A DNA stretch of 64,000 nt. Source: Stappia sp. BW2. GTDB lineage: Bacteria; Pseudomonadota; Alphaproteobacteria; Rhizobiales; Stappiaceae. The stretch covers positions 558,001-622,000 of the forward strand of contig NZ_VIRG01000066.1 in NCBI RefSeq assembly GCF_008107695.1, given 5' to 3'. Below are positions 1 to 8,771 of this stretch, piece by piece. The stretch's first letter is position 1, and the number at the start of each line of letters is the position of its first letter. Below the pieces are notes generated by a model that saw only the letters and a list, made by a program, of their open reading frames with translations, was not told the DNA's origin and searched no databases. The position numbers were made by a program, and so were the translations under genes.

Positions 1-61
1 GCGAACGCTGCGGCAACTTTGCGAAAGGCTCCACTCGGGCCAAGACGCCAACCAGACCTAA
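1..61 (+). other. Possible 3' end of an upstream gene cut by the window edge
   Basis: Frame 2 is open from the window edge to a TAA at 59-61 and is followed at once by a terminator-like hairpin, so this may be the last 19 codons of a plus-strand gene. Another frame is also open here, and the peptide resembles nothing I recognise, so a non-coding RNA 3' end is equally possible. Confidence 0.25.
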
Positions 62-63
62 AC

Positions 64-98
64 GCCGCGGCTTTCAAAGTACGCGGCCTTTTTTGTGC
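64..98 (+). terminator. Rho-independent terminator
   Basis: A GC-rich 6-bp stem (gccgcg paired with cgcggc) with a 12-nt loop is followed by a run of six T. It sits just after the TAA at 59-61 and ends whatever transcript enters from the left. The rest of 100-340 shows no gene. Its AT-rich part at 230-300 is a likely promoter area for the chemoreceptor. Confidence 0.6.
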
Positions 99-340
99 CC
101 AAGGTCTTAACGGGCAGGCAGTTCTTCGATTGTCAGCCTGAAAGAACGCTGCAACCTGCAGTGAGCCGCAATCCGCCGCACCTACCTGACCAAAACTGCC
201 TTAGCGTCAAACTCGAAAGGCAGAAAAAGTCATATGAAACAATGACTTTTAAGGAATTAAATCGCTTTAATTAAAACTGTTTTAACCAACGTCAGAGCAC
301 CGTCCCCGGGAGGGAGGAAACAATCGGGGCTACTTTTGAA

Positions 341-2335
341 ATGTCTGTACTACTTAGAATATCGTTAGGATTTGGCGCCGTCGCCATTGTCCTCCTCGGG
401 TTGGGCGCCTGGTCCATCTTCAGCCTGAAGAATGTCAGCGTCGCTGTTGCCGGTCTGGATGACATGAATGGCGATGCCTTGATCGCAGCTGAATTGAATG
501 CTGATGTTGCGACGATCCTCGCCGGGACCGGAGACTACCTGCGCACGCGAAAGCCCGAGGCTCTCGAACAGGTCACTCGCTATCTTGAAAAAACAGAGAC
601 TGGCCTCCGCAATGCAGAAGCTGAGATCCACAATCCGGCTCGCGTCGAGTTTCTGAAGCAAATTGAAGCGAATACAGCAACCTTCAAATCTGTTCTCGAA
701 AAAGTTGCCGTTCTCTATGGCGAACGAGATGAGCTTGTAAAAGACAAGCTGAGCGTCATTGGTCCACAAGCGATCAAAAACCTTGAAAAGCTGGGGGCAT
801 CGGCAGCAGCGGATGGCAACTACCAGACGGCGTTTCTTGCAGCCAGGGTTCAGGAAAGTTTTCTGCGTGCCCGGATCGATATGCTCAAGTTCCTCGACAC
901 CAATGCTGTTGTCGAAATTGACCGCCTGCAAAATGAGTTCGAATCCGTCTCCGGCGAGCTTCTGTCTCTGGAACGCAGCATCGAAAGCCCTGCCCGGATG
1001 CAGCTTCTGGCAGAGACGACTCCCTTGATGAACGAGTATCAGACCTATGCGCTGCGTGTTCGCGACATCATTCTGGAACGAAACCAGTTGCGAAACGATG
1101 TCCTGCTGACTGCCGGTGCGAACGCCTCGGAAAATGCGCGCCTGATGAAGGATAGCGCCAGCGCCGACGCCACGGCTCTTGGTCTGGCGACAATTGACAG
1201 CGCTGATTCGGCGGTTGTTCACGTCGCCATTGTCGCCGCCGTTGCCCTGTTGCTCGCAATCGCGTTTGCGACACTCATTTCCAGAGCCATCGTCAAGCCG
1301 CTGCTGCGCCTCGTCGCGGACGCAAGGGAACTGGCTGCCGGAAACACGGACATTGCGTTTGAAGAAGCGAAACGTTCGGATGAAATCGGGAAAGTGGCCC
1401 AATCCATCGCCGGCTTCCTTGACGGCGTTCTGGACCGTCAACGCCTGGAGGCGGAGCAGAAGACGGAACAGGAAGCGCGCGAGCTGCGGACTGCCAGGGT
1501 GGCCACGGCTGTCGAAACTTTCGACAAGGAAGTCTCCGGCATGCTGAATTCCATTTCGGAGGCCTCGGGGAACCTGCAGGTGACCGCCAACCAGATGACC
1601 GCAACCGCACAGGACACCGCGTATCAGGCAAACACTGTGGCGAGCGCATCGGAACAAGCCAGTGTGAACGTTCAGACAGTTGCCGCTGCAACGGAAGAGC
1701 TTTCAGCCACCATTGGTGAGGTCAGCGGACAGGTTGTCCATTCTGCCAACATCGCTAGCGAGGCGGAAGCCCAGGCCCAAAAGACCAATCAGCAGATTGC
1801 CGGTCTGGCAACCGTCGCGGAAGATATTGGCGAAGTCATTGCCTTGATTTCAACGATTGCCGAGCAGACCAACCTTCTCGCCCTGAACGCCACCATAGAG
1901 GCTGCCCGGGCCGGTGAAGCCGGCAAGGGTTTTGCGGTGGTTGCGGCCGAAGTGAAAGAGCTTGCAAGCCAGACCGGCAAGGCGACCGAGGAAATTTCCG
2001 CCAAGATCTCGGCAATCCAAAGCGAGACGCGTGAAGCCGTCAGCGGCATTCAGGGCATTGCGAAAATCATCGCTGAACTGAACTCCGTTGCCTCCTCCAT
2101 CGCATCCGCAGTGGAGGAACAATCGACAGCGACTTCGGAAATCTCCCTCAGCGTCGATCAGGCAGCGCAAGGCACCAACGAGGTGAGCCGCAGCATCGTC
2201 GTCGTGTCCAAGGGTGCCAGCGAAACGGATGCCGCCGCAGGAAGCGTTGTCGAGGCTGCCGAGCTTCTCATGGGACAGTCCACGACCATGCGTCAGGTGG
2301 TCGAACACTTCCTCAACGAGGTCAACGCCGCCTGA
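341..2335 (+). CDS. Methyl-accepting chemotaxis protein (664 aa)
   Basis: An inner-membrane chemoreceptor that passes a periplasmic signal to CheA/CheW. TM1 lies at about residues 8-29, followed by an all-helical periplasmic sensor (about 30-288, like helical-bundle MCP sensors), TM2 at about 290-313, a HAMP domain (about 314-366) and a signalling domain. The hallmark hairpin tip containing [20 protein letters not shown] starts near residue 505. There is no CheR/CheB-tethering pentapeptide at the C terminus, which ends in NAA. The ATG at 341 has a purine-rich stretch (agggagg) about 20 nt upstream, farther than usual, but there is no better in-frame start. It is a single-gene unit closed by a strong hairpin. 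The ligand cannot be told from sequence. Confidence 0.93.
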   Translation: MSVLLRISLGFGAVAIVLLGLGAWSIFSLKNVSVAVAGLDDMNGDALIAAELNADVATILAGTGDYLRTRKPEALEQVTRYLEKTETGLRNAEAEIHNPARVEFLKQIEANTATFKSVLEKVAVLYGERDELVKDKLSVIGPQAIKNLEKLGASAAADGNYQTAFLAARVQESFLRARIDMLKFLDTNAVVEIDRLQNEFESVSGELLSLERSIESPARMQLLAETTPLMNEYQTYALRVRDIILERNQLRNDVLLTAGANASENARLMKDSASADATALGLATIDSADSAVVHVAIVAAVALLLAIAFATLISRAIVKPLLRLVADARELAAGNTDIAFEEAKRSDEIGKVAQSIAGFLDGVLDRQRLEAEQKTEQEARELRTARVATAVETFDKEVSGMLNSISEASGNLQVTANQMTATAQDTAYQANTVASASEQASVNVQTVAAATEELSATIGEVSGQVVHSANIASEAEAQAQKTNQQIAGLATVAEDIGEVIALISTIAEQTNLLALNATIEAARAGEAGKGFAVVAAEVKELASQTGKATEEISAKISAIQSETREAVSGIQGIAKIIAELNSVASSIASAVEEQSTATSEISLSVDQAAQGTNEVSRSIVVVSKGASETDAAAGSVVEAAELLMGQSTTMRQVVEHFLNEVNAA

Positions 2336-2365
2336 TAACTGCGCGTTTGTTCATATGAAAAATGC

Positions 2366-2405
2366 CTGCCCCGGTCCGAACGTTCGGACCGGGGCAGTTG
2401 CTTTT
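2366..2405 (+). terminator. Strong hairpin terminator after the chemoreceptor
   Basis: A perfect 15-bp stem (2366-2380 with 2383-2397) rich in GC is followed by ttgctttt. It lies between the stop of the chemoreceptor and the convergent DUF1566-like gene and can serve both strands. Confidence 0.75.
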
Positions 2406-2455
2406 CGGAACTGCCTTCCAATGACCATGTTCGGCCGTGCCATGTTCTGGACCAG

Positions 2456-2971
2456 TCAATTCGCAGCGGGACCGAGAAGCCTGCCTTTCACAAGCAAAAC
2501 CGACAGATGGTAGCCCTTGCTGTGCATGTCGAAATAGCCATTCGTCACATCAAAGAAATAGAACATCCCGGGCATGGCTTCCGTTGAAGTCCAGAAGGTC
2601 GCGCCTTCGCCGAAGTCGGACGCGGTGATATTGGGAAAGGCGACGGTGTCGATCTTCGGACCTTCGCAGGTCTCGGCGTAAAGCGTTTCCAGTTCCGGCC
2701 CTGTCGGTACGCGCCAGCCGCCCCCTTCCCGCTCGGCGTAGGCAAGCGCCTCGTCTAGCGTGAGCCCGCGCGGTTCTCCGCTACACGTATTCGCTTCCGC
2801 GTCCCAGCTCATGCCGATCGCACATCTTTTCCAGGTCAGACCACGTGCCCCGTCCGTCGCCTCAGGACCCTTGAGGATGAAACCGGAACCGGTGGTTTCA
2901 ATACAGGTGGCACGGGCCGTGATGGGCAGGAAAAGCGAAAATATGAGGGTGAATATTGTGCTGAATTTCAT
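2456..2971 (-). CDS. Exported DUF1566-like (Lcl C-terminal domain) protein (171 aa)
   Basis: Residues 1-22 form a signal peptide ending ARA, so the product is exported. The mature part has the pattern of the DUF1566/Lcl C-terminal domain: GLTWKRCAIG near residue 44, a Cys-Gly pair, then GGWRVPTGPELETLY, and an FWTSTEAMPG stretch near 125. Such domains bind substrate or host surfaces in some proteins, but their role is generally unknown. Six cysteines suggest disulfides. It stands alone and converges on the chemoreceptor. Confidence 0.75.
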   Translation of the reverse strand: MKFSTIFTLIFSLFLPITARATCIETTGSGFILKGPEATDGARGLTWKRCAIGMSWDAEANTCSGEPRGLTLDEALAYAEREGGGWRVPTGPELETLYAETCEGPKIDTVAFPNITASDFGEGATFWTSTEAMPGMFYFFDVTNGYFDMHSKGYHLSVLLVKGRLLGPAAN

Positions 2972-3114
2972 GCGGTTCTCTATGACTGACTTGATGTGAT
3001 TGGAAGCCGGTAGGCAATGGGAAGGCTCGCGGCACGTTCCTTCGCGATATCGGCAAAAGCCCTGTTGTGGTCTTCATTCAGGTGCGGGAAGCATCCGGGC
3101 CAGACTTCACCGTC

Positions 3115-3468
3115 TCAATCTGATCCGCCGGCCGGACACCTGAACGGCGTGAAGGTGCTGCCCATGTTTGCGCTGACGGTCATCATCGTCAGGATGTCGG
3201 CAAAGGCGAACTCGGCGGGTGTTTTCGGGCAAACGGCTTTCCCGGCGAAACAGCCACCGGCGATGAAGGCATCGTGCTCGGCAACAAAGCCTGGCCGCAT
3301 CTGCGAACGGCTGACATTTTCGAACGCCACCCGAACGACCTCCTGGTAGTAGGCGCATCGTCTGGCACGCTTTTGTTCGTGCGTCTCCGCTGCAAAGGCC
3401 AGCGAAGACATGACCGCGACTGCGACGAAGGCGAGCAGCCGGTAAGACAGGGGTCCTGGAATGGACAA
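3115..3468 (-). CDS. Small exported protein of unknown function, TTG start (117 aa)
   Basis: I place the start at TTG 3468 because a GGAGG sits five bases upstream and the resulting product begins with a clean signal peptide (about residues 1-27, ending LAFAA). No ATG near that site fits as well. An upstream in-frame ATG at 3552 would bury the signal peptide. The mature protein of about 90 residues has four cysteines (in RRCAYY, GGCFAG, AVCPK and FRCPAG), suggesting two disulfides in the periplasm. No family is recognised. It lies 84 bp downstream of the beta-lactamase on the same strand, so it could be co-transcribed with it. Confidence 0.6.
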   Translation of the reverse strand: MSIPGPLSYRLLAFVAVAVMSSLAFAAETHEQKRARRCAYYQEVVRVAFENVSRSQMRPGFVAEHDAFIAGGCFAGKAVCPKTPAEFAFADILTMMTVSANMGSTFTPFRCPAGGSD

Positions 3469-3552
3469 GGTAGCCTCCGCCGGTAACGGGCTGGACGTTT
3501 CCAGAAGCGAGGGTGTCCGGGTGGATTTCGACGTCCACCCGAACGAGCACAC

Positions 3553-4449
3553 TCAATCGTGGAGACTGTCGGCGAGCGCAGCGGCGATATCGGCTATCGC
3601 CCTGTTGCGGTCATCGAAGGAGGCAGCGGTCTGGGTGATATAGACCGCGATCACCACGGGCTTCCTGTCATCGGGCCAGATGACACCGATGTTGTTGCGA
3701 GAGCCGTTCCCCCCTGCCCCGGTCTTGTCCGCCACCGGCCATTCCTCCGGCAGGCCGGCGCGCAGGGTCGCCTTGCCAACCTGGTTGTCCAGCAGCCAAT
3801 CCGTCAATCGAGTTCTGGCCGTGGGTGACAGGGCATCGCCCAGCACCAGTTTTTGCAAGGTTGCGACAGCAGCGGCCGGGGTGGTGGTGTCACGGTCATC
3901 GCCCGGTTGGCCCTCATTGAGGGTCGGTTCCGCCCGGTCCAACCGGGTAATGGTGTCGCCAATGCTGCGCAGATACTCCGTCAAACCTTGCGGACCGCCG
4001 ACGGCTTCAAGAACCAGATTGGCGGCTGCGTTGTCGCTGATCGTAATGGCCGCGTCGCACAGTTCCAGATAGGTCATGCCGCCGGAGCCGATCTTTTTCT
4101 CGGTAACCGGCGAATAGGTGACCAGGTCTTCCTTGCGGATCTTCACGCGGTGTTCCGGCTGAAGATCCCCCTGCTCGCCCTTTTCCAGAAGCGCGGCGCA
4201 CAGAAAGGCCTTGAAGGTGCTGTTGAGCGGAAATCGCTCGTCTGCCCGGTGGGTCCAGGTCTTGCCGGTTTCCGTGTCCAGAACGGCAACCCCGATCCGG
4301 GCCGACAGACGGTTTTCCGCATCCGCGACGGTTTTATCAAGGGGTGCGGGATCGAACCCGGCGGCCTGCGCAGATCCGGCTATGGCCGGAACCCCGGCGA
4401 AAAGGGCAAGAGAAAGCGTCAACGCGTTGCGGCGTATCCAGGGGTTCAT
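3553..4449 (-). CDS. bla: Class A beta-lactamase (298 aa)
   Basis: A periplasmic serine hydrolase that opens the beta-lactam ring. All class A motifs are visible: STFK with the nucleophile S77 (Ambler 70), SDN at 138-140 (130-132), the omega-loop RAEPTLN with E174 (166), and KTG at 242-244 (234-236). C84 and C131 match the Ambler 77/123 disulfide of TEM-like enzymes, and there is no 69/238 carbapenemase pair. The N terminus has IRR before a hydrophobic stretch ending AQAAG, so export may use Tat or Sec. The ATG at 4449 is chosen because GGAG lies six bases upstream. A longer reading to 4527 would precede the signal peptide with unrelated residues. It is divergent from the AmpR-type regulator, implying inducible expression. 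Confidence 0.95.
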   Translation of the reverse strand: MNPWIRRNALTLSLALFAGVPAIAGSAQAAGFDPAPLDKTVADAENRLSARIGVAVLDTETGKTWTHRADERFPLNSTFKAFLCAALLEKGEQGDLQPEHRVKIRKEDLVTYSPVTEKKIGSGGMTYLELCDAAITISDNAAANLVLEAVGGPQGLTEYLRSIGDTITRLDRAEPTLNEGQPGDDRDTTTPAAAVATLQKLVLGDALSPTARTRLTDWLLDNQVGKATLRAGLPEEWPVADKTGAGGNGSRNNIGVIWPDDRKPVVIAVYITQTAASFDDRNRAIADIAAALADSLHD

Positions 4450-4613
4450 CTTCAACTCCAATGATGAATACAAATGGCCCGATCCGGTGTGGCGTGTTGC
4501 CCCCCGCACCATTCGTCTTCGGGACACCGCAACAGTGCCGCTGCCTCAGATATAACGCAAATGATGAATACTGGGGTTAGACATGAATAAAACTTGGCCA
4601 TACTGGAATCCGG
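4450..4613. promoter_or_regulatory. bla-ampR divergent control region with a 12-bp direct repeat
   Basis: The 164 bp between the divergent starts should hold both promoters and the LysR-type operator. The 12-mer aatgatgaatac occurs at 4460-4471 and again at 4560-4571, exactly 100 bp apart. The first copy abuts the bla ribosome-binding site, the second lies about 40 bp before the regulator start. The repeat is seen; its role as a binding site is inferred. Confidence 0.5.
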
Positions 4614-5483
4614 ATGGACGTCTCCAAACTGCCGCTTAATGCCCTGAGGGCCTTTGAAGCCTCTGCCCGGCTGTGCAGCTTCACACGGGCTGGACTGGAA
4701 TTGCGGGTGTCGCAAACCGCCGTCAGTCATCAGGTAAAGACCCTGGAAGATGTGCTGCAGGTGTCCCTGTTCGAGCGCCTGCCGCGCGGTGTTGCCCTGA
4801 CCGACGAGGGCCTGGCCCTTTTGCCTGTGCTGACCGATGCTTTCCGGCGGATGAGCGAAGCGCTCAGCCGGTTCGAGGACGGCAACTACCGGGAGGTGCT
4901 GACCGTCGGTGCGGTTGCGACCTTCGCAACCGGCTGGCTGTTGCCGCGTCTAGCCGGCTTTGCCAAGGCCCACCCGCAGATTGATCTGCGGCTGAAGACC
5001 AACAACAACCGTGCGGACATTCTGGCGGACGGCCTCGACTGTTTCCTGCGCTTCGGCGACGGCGCCTGGCATGCCACCAATGCGGAAAAGCTGATGGACG
5101 CCCCGCTTTCTCCGATCTGCTCCCCTGAAGCGGCGATGCGGTTGCGGGAACCGGAAGACCTTGTGAACGAGCCCCTGCTGAGATCGTATCGGATCGACGA
5201 ATGGGCCATGTGGTTTCAGGCGGCACAGCTTCCCCCGCCTCGGGCACGCGGCTGGATGTTCGACAGTTCGCTGGCCATGGTCGAAGCCGTTGCGCAGGGA
5301 GCCGGTGCCGCCCTGGTGCCAACTTCGATGTTCAGCCGCCAACTTTTGTCCGGCGCCATTGTGCAGCCGTTCGAAACGAGTGTGCTGACGGGAAGCTACT
5401 GGTTGACTTGGCTGAAGTCGCGCGAAGAGACAAGCGCCATGCGCAAGTTCCGCGCGTGGATGCAGGAGACGGTTGCCGGGTGA
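4614..5483 (+). CDS. ampR: LysR-family regulator of the AmpR type (289 aa)
   Basis: A DNA-binding activator or repressor of the divergent beta-lactamase. The N-terminal winged HTH (about 7-66) carries LNALRAFEASARLCSFTRAG and VSQTAVSHQVKTLE, and the effector domain (about 92-285) keeps AmpR-like stretches such as VGAVATFATGWLLPRL, LRSYRIDEWAMWFQAA and GSYWLTWLKSREETSAMR. In the family, muropeptides from cell-wall recycling switch the protein between repressing and activating forms. The ATG at 4614 has GGAA six bases upstream. The gene order (regulator divergent from bla) matches known ampR-bla pairs. Confidence 0.88.
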   Translation: MDVSKLPLNALRAFEASARLCSFTRAGLELRVSQTAVSHQVKTLEDVLQVSLFERLPRGVALTDEGLALLPVLTDAFRRMSEALSRFEDGNYREVLTVGAVATFATGWLLPRLAGFAKAHPQIDLRLKTNNNRADILADGLDCFLRFGDGAWHATNAEKLMDAPLSPICSPEAAMRLREPEDLVNEPLLRSYRIDEWAMWFQAAQLPPPRARGWMFDSSLAMVEAVAQGAGAALVPTSMFSRQLLSGAIVQPFETSVLTGSYWLTWLKSREETSAMRKFRAWMQETVAG

Positions 5484-5502
5484 CGGAGGCCTGACGCCGT
5501 CG

Positions 5503-6231
5503 TTACGGCTTTCGCCCTTTCACCATTTCGCGTTTGCCGGCGAACCCTTCTGCCTTCTCGATTTCAAAGCCTGCAGCCTGAAGATTGCGGCGAACCCAGC
5601 CGGCAGCCGTGTAGGTTGCCAGCGTTCCGCCGGAGGTCGTCAGATCCGCTGCGGCTTTCAGAAGATCGGCCTCCCAAAGCTCCGGATTGCGTGCAGGGCT
5701 GAAACCATCGAGATACCAGGCATCGACGGGCGGTATCATCGGCTCCGCACCTGCTGCCGGTTTGCCCGTCGTTTCGCAGCGCAGTTCATCGATCAACTTC
5801 CGCGCATCGCCGATACCGATCCGCAAGGTGGCTCCGGCTATTTTCAGACCGTTCCAGCCTGGTTCCGGAGACCATGCCTTCAGCAGGTCGTCAGCCAGCG
5901 GCTGCAGCTCCGGAAAGGCCGATAGAGCGCGGGCCAGTTGCTCGCCAGTCATCGGGAATAGCTCGAACGTGACGAAGGTCAGTTCCGGCCGGTCGGGCCT
6001 TTCTTGCCACGCCGCAAGGGTGGTGAGGAAATTGAGGCCGGTGCCGAAACCGAACTCGGCAATGGTGAACCGCTCGCAAACGTCGAACCGCTCCGGCAGG
6101 CCGTTGCCACGCAAGAAGACATGACGGGTTTCGGCAAGCCCCCCTGCCTTGGAGAAATACGTGTCGTTGAAGCCTTCGGCCCGGGGCACGTCGCCCTGCA
6201 GCCATTCCAGATCCGGTGCCTTGATGGACAT
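5503..6231 (-). CDS. mnmD: tRNA 5-methylaminomethyl-2-thiouridine methyltransferase, MnmD type (242 aa)
   Basis: An SAM-dependent methyltransferase that converts nm5s2U34 to mnm5s2U34 in tRNA anticodons. It corresponds to the N-terminal half of the two-domain enzyme MnmC. Motif I, EFGFGTGLNFL, is at 59-69, and WYLDGFSPARNPELW around 172-186 is the DUF752 signature with the conserved Asp175. The length fits stand-alone MnmD. It stops 20 bp from the convergent ampR. The partner FAD domain is encoded divergently only 103 bp away, so the two halves of MnmC share one promoter region. Confidence 0.88.
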   Translation of the reverse strand: MSIKAPDLEWLQGDVPRAEGFNDTYFSKAGGLAETRHVFLRGNGLPERFDVCERFTIAEFGFGTGLNFLTTLAAWQERPDRPELTFVTFELFPMTGEQLARALSAFPELQPLADDLLKAWSPEPGWNGLKIAGATLRIGIGDARKLIDELRCETTGKPAAGAEPMIPPVDAWYLDGFSPARNPELWEADLLKAAADLTTSGGTLATYTAAGWVRRNLQAAGFEIEKAEGFAGKREMVKGRKP

Positions 6232-6334
6232 GATCTTGAGCTTTCCTTCCAGGCGACCTCATCAGCCTTTGCCATTTACAACGCGTTCTCATAAGAGAGC
6301 CAAACGGATCAATCAATCTCAAAGGACCCCGCCC

Positions 6335-7495
6335 ATGGCAGCGACCGACGCCGAACCTTTCGATGTTGCCATCGCCGGTGCCGGCATTTTCGGACTGGCA
6401 ATTGCCCGGGCGGCCATCGAGGCCGGCTTGAAGGTGGTGGTTCTGGAGAAAAGCCATGTTGGCGCCGGGTCCAGCGGAGGTGTGCTGGGCGCCTTGATGC
6501 CGCATATGCCGGCACGCTGGAACCCCAAGAAGGAATTCCAGTTCCAGGCACTGCTCTGTCTGGAAGAGCGAATTCGAACGCTGGAAAACCAGACCGGCCT
6601 CTCCTGCGGCTATCGCCGCTTCGGCCGCATTTTGCCGCTGACGACAACCGACAAGCTGGAGCATCATCTGGAACGTGCGGAAGAAAGCCGTCTGCGCTGG
6701 CGGCCGCAGGAAACCGGATTTTCGTATGAGGTTGAACCTGCCGGAAGCCGGTCAGACTGGCTTGATGCCAGTTCAGCCCCTTTCGGCATCGTTTATGAAA
6801 CCCTTGCCGCGCGAATCTCGCCCCGGGCCTACCTCGCCAGCCTTGCCAGCCTTGTCCGTCAGAACGGCATCTTGCGGGAAGGTGTTGAAGTCACCGGTTA
6901 TGACGATGCAACGCAAACCGTTGTGCTCGCCGACGGGCAGACCTCCATTCAGACTCGGCAATTCGTTGTTTCGGGTGGATTTGCGGCCTTCGACCTGATC
7001 GAGACGCTGACCGGAGAGCGGATCGGGCGGGGAGAGAAAGGCCAGGCCCTGCTTCTGGAGGGCAAGGGACTGGAGGACCGGCCTGCAATTTACTGTGACG
7101 GGCTTTATGTCGTACCGCACGATGACGGCACCGTGGCGATCGGCAGCACATCCGACCGGGAATTTGAAGACGCAAAGCCGTCACCGACGCGGTCAGCCGA
7201 GCTGTTGCAACGTGCCACCGCCTTCTGCCCGCAACTGCAGGGACGTCAGGTGCTGTCGGATTGGGCCGGCATCCGGCCGCGCAACCACAGGCGCGACCCG
7301 CTTGCAGGAAAGCTGCCCGGTTTCGAAACCGCCTTCGCGGCAACCGGGGGCTTCAAGATATCTTTCGGCATTGCTCATCTCATCGCGGACGCTCTGGTGG
7401 CCGACATGACCGGCCGTGAACCAGCAGTGCCCTTGCCGGACACATTCCGCCCCGCGCACCACTTTGGCAGCGGCAGGCTGGACGCCGACAGCTGA
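6335..7495 (+). CDS. FAD-dependent oxidoreductase, MnmC C-terminal-domain type (386 aa)
   Basis: A DAO-fold flavoenzyme, probably the cmnm5s2U34 oxidoreductase that removes the carboxymethyl group to give nm5s2U34 for MnmD. The Rossmann GAGIFG is at 15-20, followed by the acidic VVVLEK end of strand 2, GAGSSGGVLG, and near the C terminus WAGIRPRNHRRDPLAG and a GGFKISFGIAHL stretch typical of this branch. The ATG at 6335 has AAAGGA eight bases upstream; an upstream in-frame ATG at 6149 would overlap mnmD. The assignment rests on the fold plus divergent pairing with mnmD. A general amino-acid oxidase is the alternative. Confidence 0.75.
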   Translation: MAATDAEPFDVAIAGAGIFGLAIARAAIEAGLKVVVLEKSHVGAGSSGGVLGALMPHMPARWNPKKEFQFQALLCLEERIRTLENQTGLSCGYRRFGRILPLTTTDKLEHHLERAEESRLRWRPQETGFSYEVEPAGSRSDWLDASSAPFGIVYETLAARISPRAYLASLASLVRQNGILREGVEVTGYDDATQTVVLADGQTSIQTRQFVVSGGFAAFDLIETLTGERIGRGEKGQALLLEGKGLEDRPAIYCDGLYVVPHDDGTVAIGSTSDREFEDAKPSPTRSAELLQRATAFCPQLQGRQVLSDWAGIRPRNHRRDPLAGKLPGFETAFAATGGFKISFGIAHLIADALVADMTGREPAVPLPDTFRPAHHFGSGRLDADS

Positions 7496-7637
7496 AGCAG
7501 CGCACGCACGCATGGTCCCGGCTGCGGCAGAAGCAAGTCCATTGCAGAAATGAGATGAAATACAGGCCGGGTCAGACATGACATGACCGCAATCTTGTAG
7601 CGGCCTCGCTCTTTCAGGAGCAGCTGACGTCGGCAAC

Positions 7638-7826
7638 CTATATGGCGGCAACCACCGCATATAGGCCATAGAGGCTAAGCAGAATCGTCCCCCAGAAGAG
7701 GAGATTTTTTGCCACCAGAAATGGCAAACTCACAGACCTGTCCCGACGAGCTGCAATATCAGCCTGTTTCCGCCTCTTCATACCAGAGGACTCAACTTCA
7801 GTAACGGCTGCGGCGGCTCTCGCCAT
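7638..7826 (-). CDS. Small single-span membrane protein (62 aa)
   Basis: The ATG at 7826 is preceded by AAGGA eight bases upstream, better than the longer in-frame start at 7889. The product has a basic middle (MKRRKQADIAARRDR) and one hydrophobic C-terminal segment (about residues 40-60, LLFWGTILLSLYGLYAVV). It would be a tail-anchored inner-membrane protein with a positive cytosolic side. No family is recognised. Confidence 0.45.
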   Translation of the reverse strand: MARAAAAVTEVESSGMKRRKQADIAARRDRSVSLPFLVAKNLLFWGTILLSLYGLYAVVAAI

Positions 7827-8062
7827 TTCGGCAATCCTTGAACAACAAAAACAATGGCTAACGGGAAACCTCTTACCGTAGCCACACACTGCACTGCTTA
7901 AGTCGTCATTGGTTAAAATCCGTTTAAGAATACCATGAATGTTTTATTAATTTACAGCACAATGAAATTATTGATATGCACGAATTGTGGTCCGGCCCAG
8001 CGCAGATCGTGCGCTCCCGCCTTGCCGGTCCGGTTTGATCCGACAGGAGGAATTTCCGTAGC

Positions 8063-8536
8063 ATGAGCCTTGAAAGCGTCCGCAATCACCTTGCCAGTGC
8101 CGCCCCTGAACTTGAAGTCATCGTTACGGAAGACAGCAGTGCCACGGTCGACCTTGCCGCCAAGGCGCATGGAGTCGAGCCCGGTCAGATTGCCAAGACG
8201 TTGTCGTTTCAGCTCAAGGACAGGATCTTTCTTGTGGTTGCCCGCGGTGATGCCCGGCTGGACAACAAGAAGGCAAAGGCGGCCTTTGGCGGCAAAGTGA
8301 AGATGCTCGGCCTCGACGAGGTGGAAACCCTTACTGGACACCCGGTCGGCGGCGTCTGCCCGTTCGGCCTCGCCCAGCCGCTGCCCGTCTACTGCGATAT
8401 CTCGCTGAAGGAATACGATGTGGTCATTCCGGCGGCCGGCGCTACCAACGCCGCCGTGCGGATCGCACCGGACCAGATGGCCGAAATCACCGGTGCCGAA
8501 TGGGTGGACGTGTGCCAGCCGCCGGCAACCACCTGA
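8063..8536 (+). CDS. YbaK/EbsC-family aminoacyl-tRNA deacylase (157 aa)
   Basis: A freestanding editing-domain homologue that hydrolyses mischarged aminoacyl-tRNA, such as Cys-tRNA(Pro) or Ala-tRNA(Pro). Visible family marks are IAKTLSFQL with the conserved Lys near residue 45, a KAKAAFGGKVKMLGLDEVE stretch, and GHPVGGVCPFGL, the glycine-rich loop of the YbaK fold. Full length for the family. AGGAGG lies 12 bases before the ATG. Which tRNA it edits cannot be told. Confidence 0.88.
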   Translation: MSLESVRNHLASAAPELEVIVTEDSSATVDLAAKAHGVEPGQIAKTLSFQLKDRIFLVVARGDARLDNKKAKAAFGGKVKMLGLDEVETLTGHPVGGVCPFGLAQPLPVYCDISLKEYDVVIPAAGATNAAVRIAPDQMAEITGAEWVDVCQPPATT

Positions 8537-8771
8537 TCCCTCCGACAATGGCCGAATGACCGGCGGTCAGCCCGGTTTTCATCGATCCTGCGAAAGATAT
8601 CGGCCCCACAACCCACCAAGAACCATCAGTTGTACAAAAGGTCGCTCCCTGTGTTTGCGGTCACAGGGAAAGGAGTTGCTCTTCGCCTAGATCCGGCGCC
8701 GACCGACGCCTTCATGGTGTCGCGTCTCACCCTGACCATTGGCTCGAGAGCCCTCACGAGGTAGTAACCGC

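Noticed and set aside
365..1657. Long minus-strand frame (430 codons) within the first chemoreceptor
   Set aside because: Opposite a complete chemoreceptor; composition typical of an antisense shadow.
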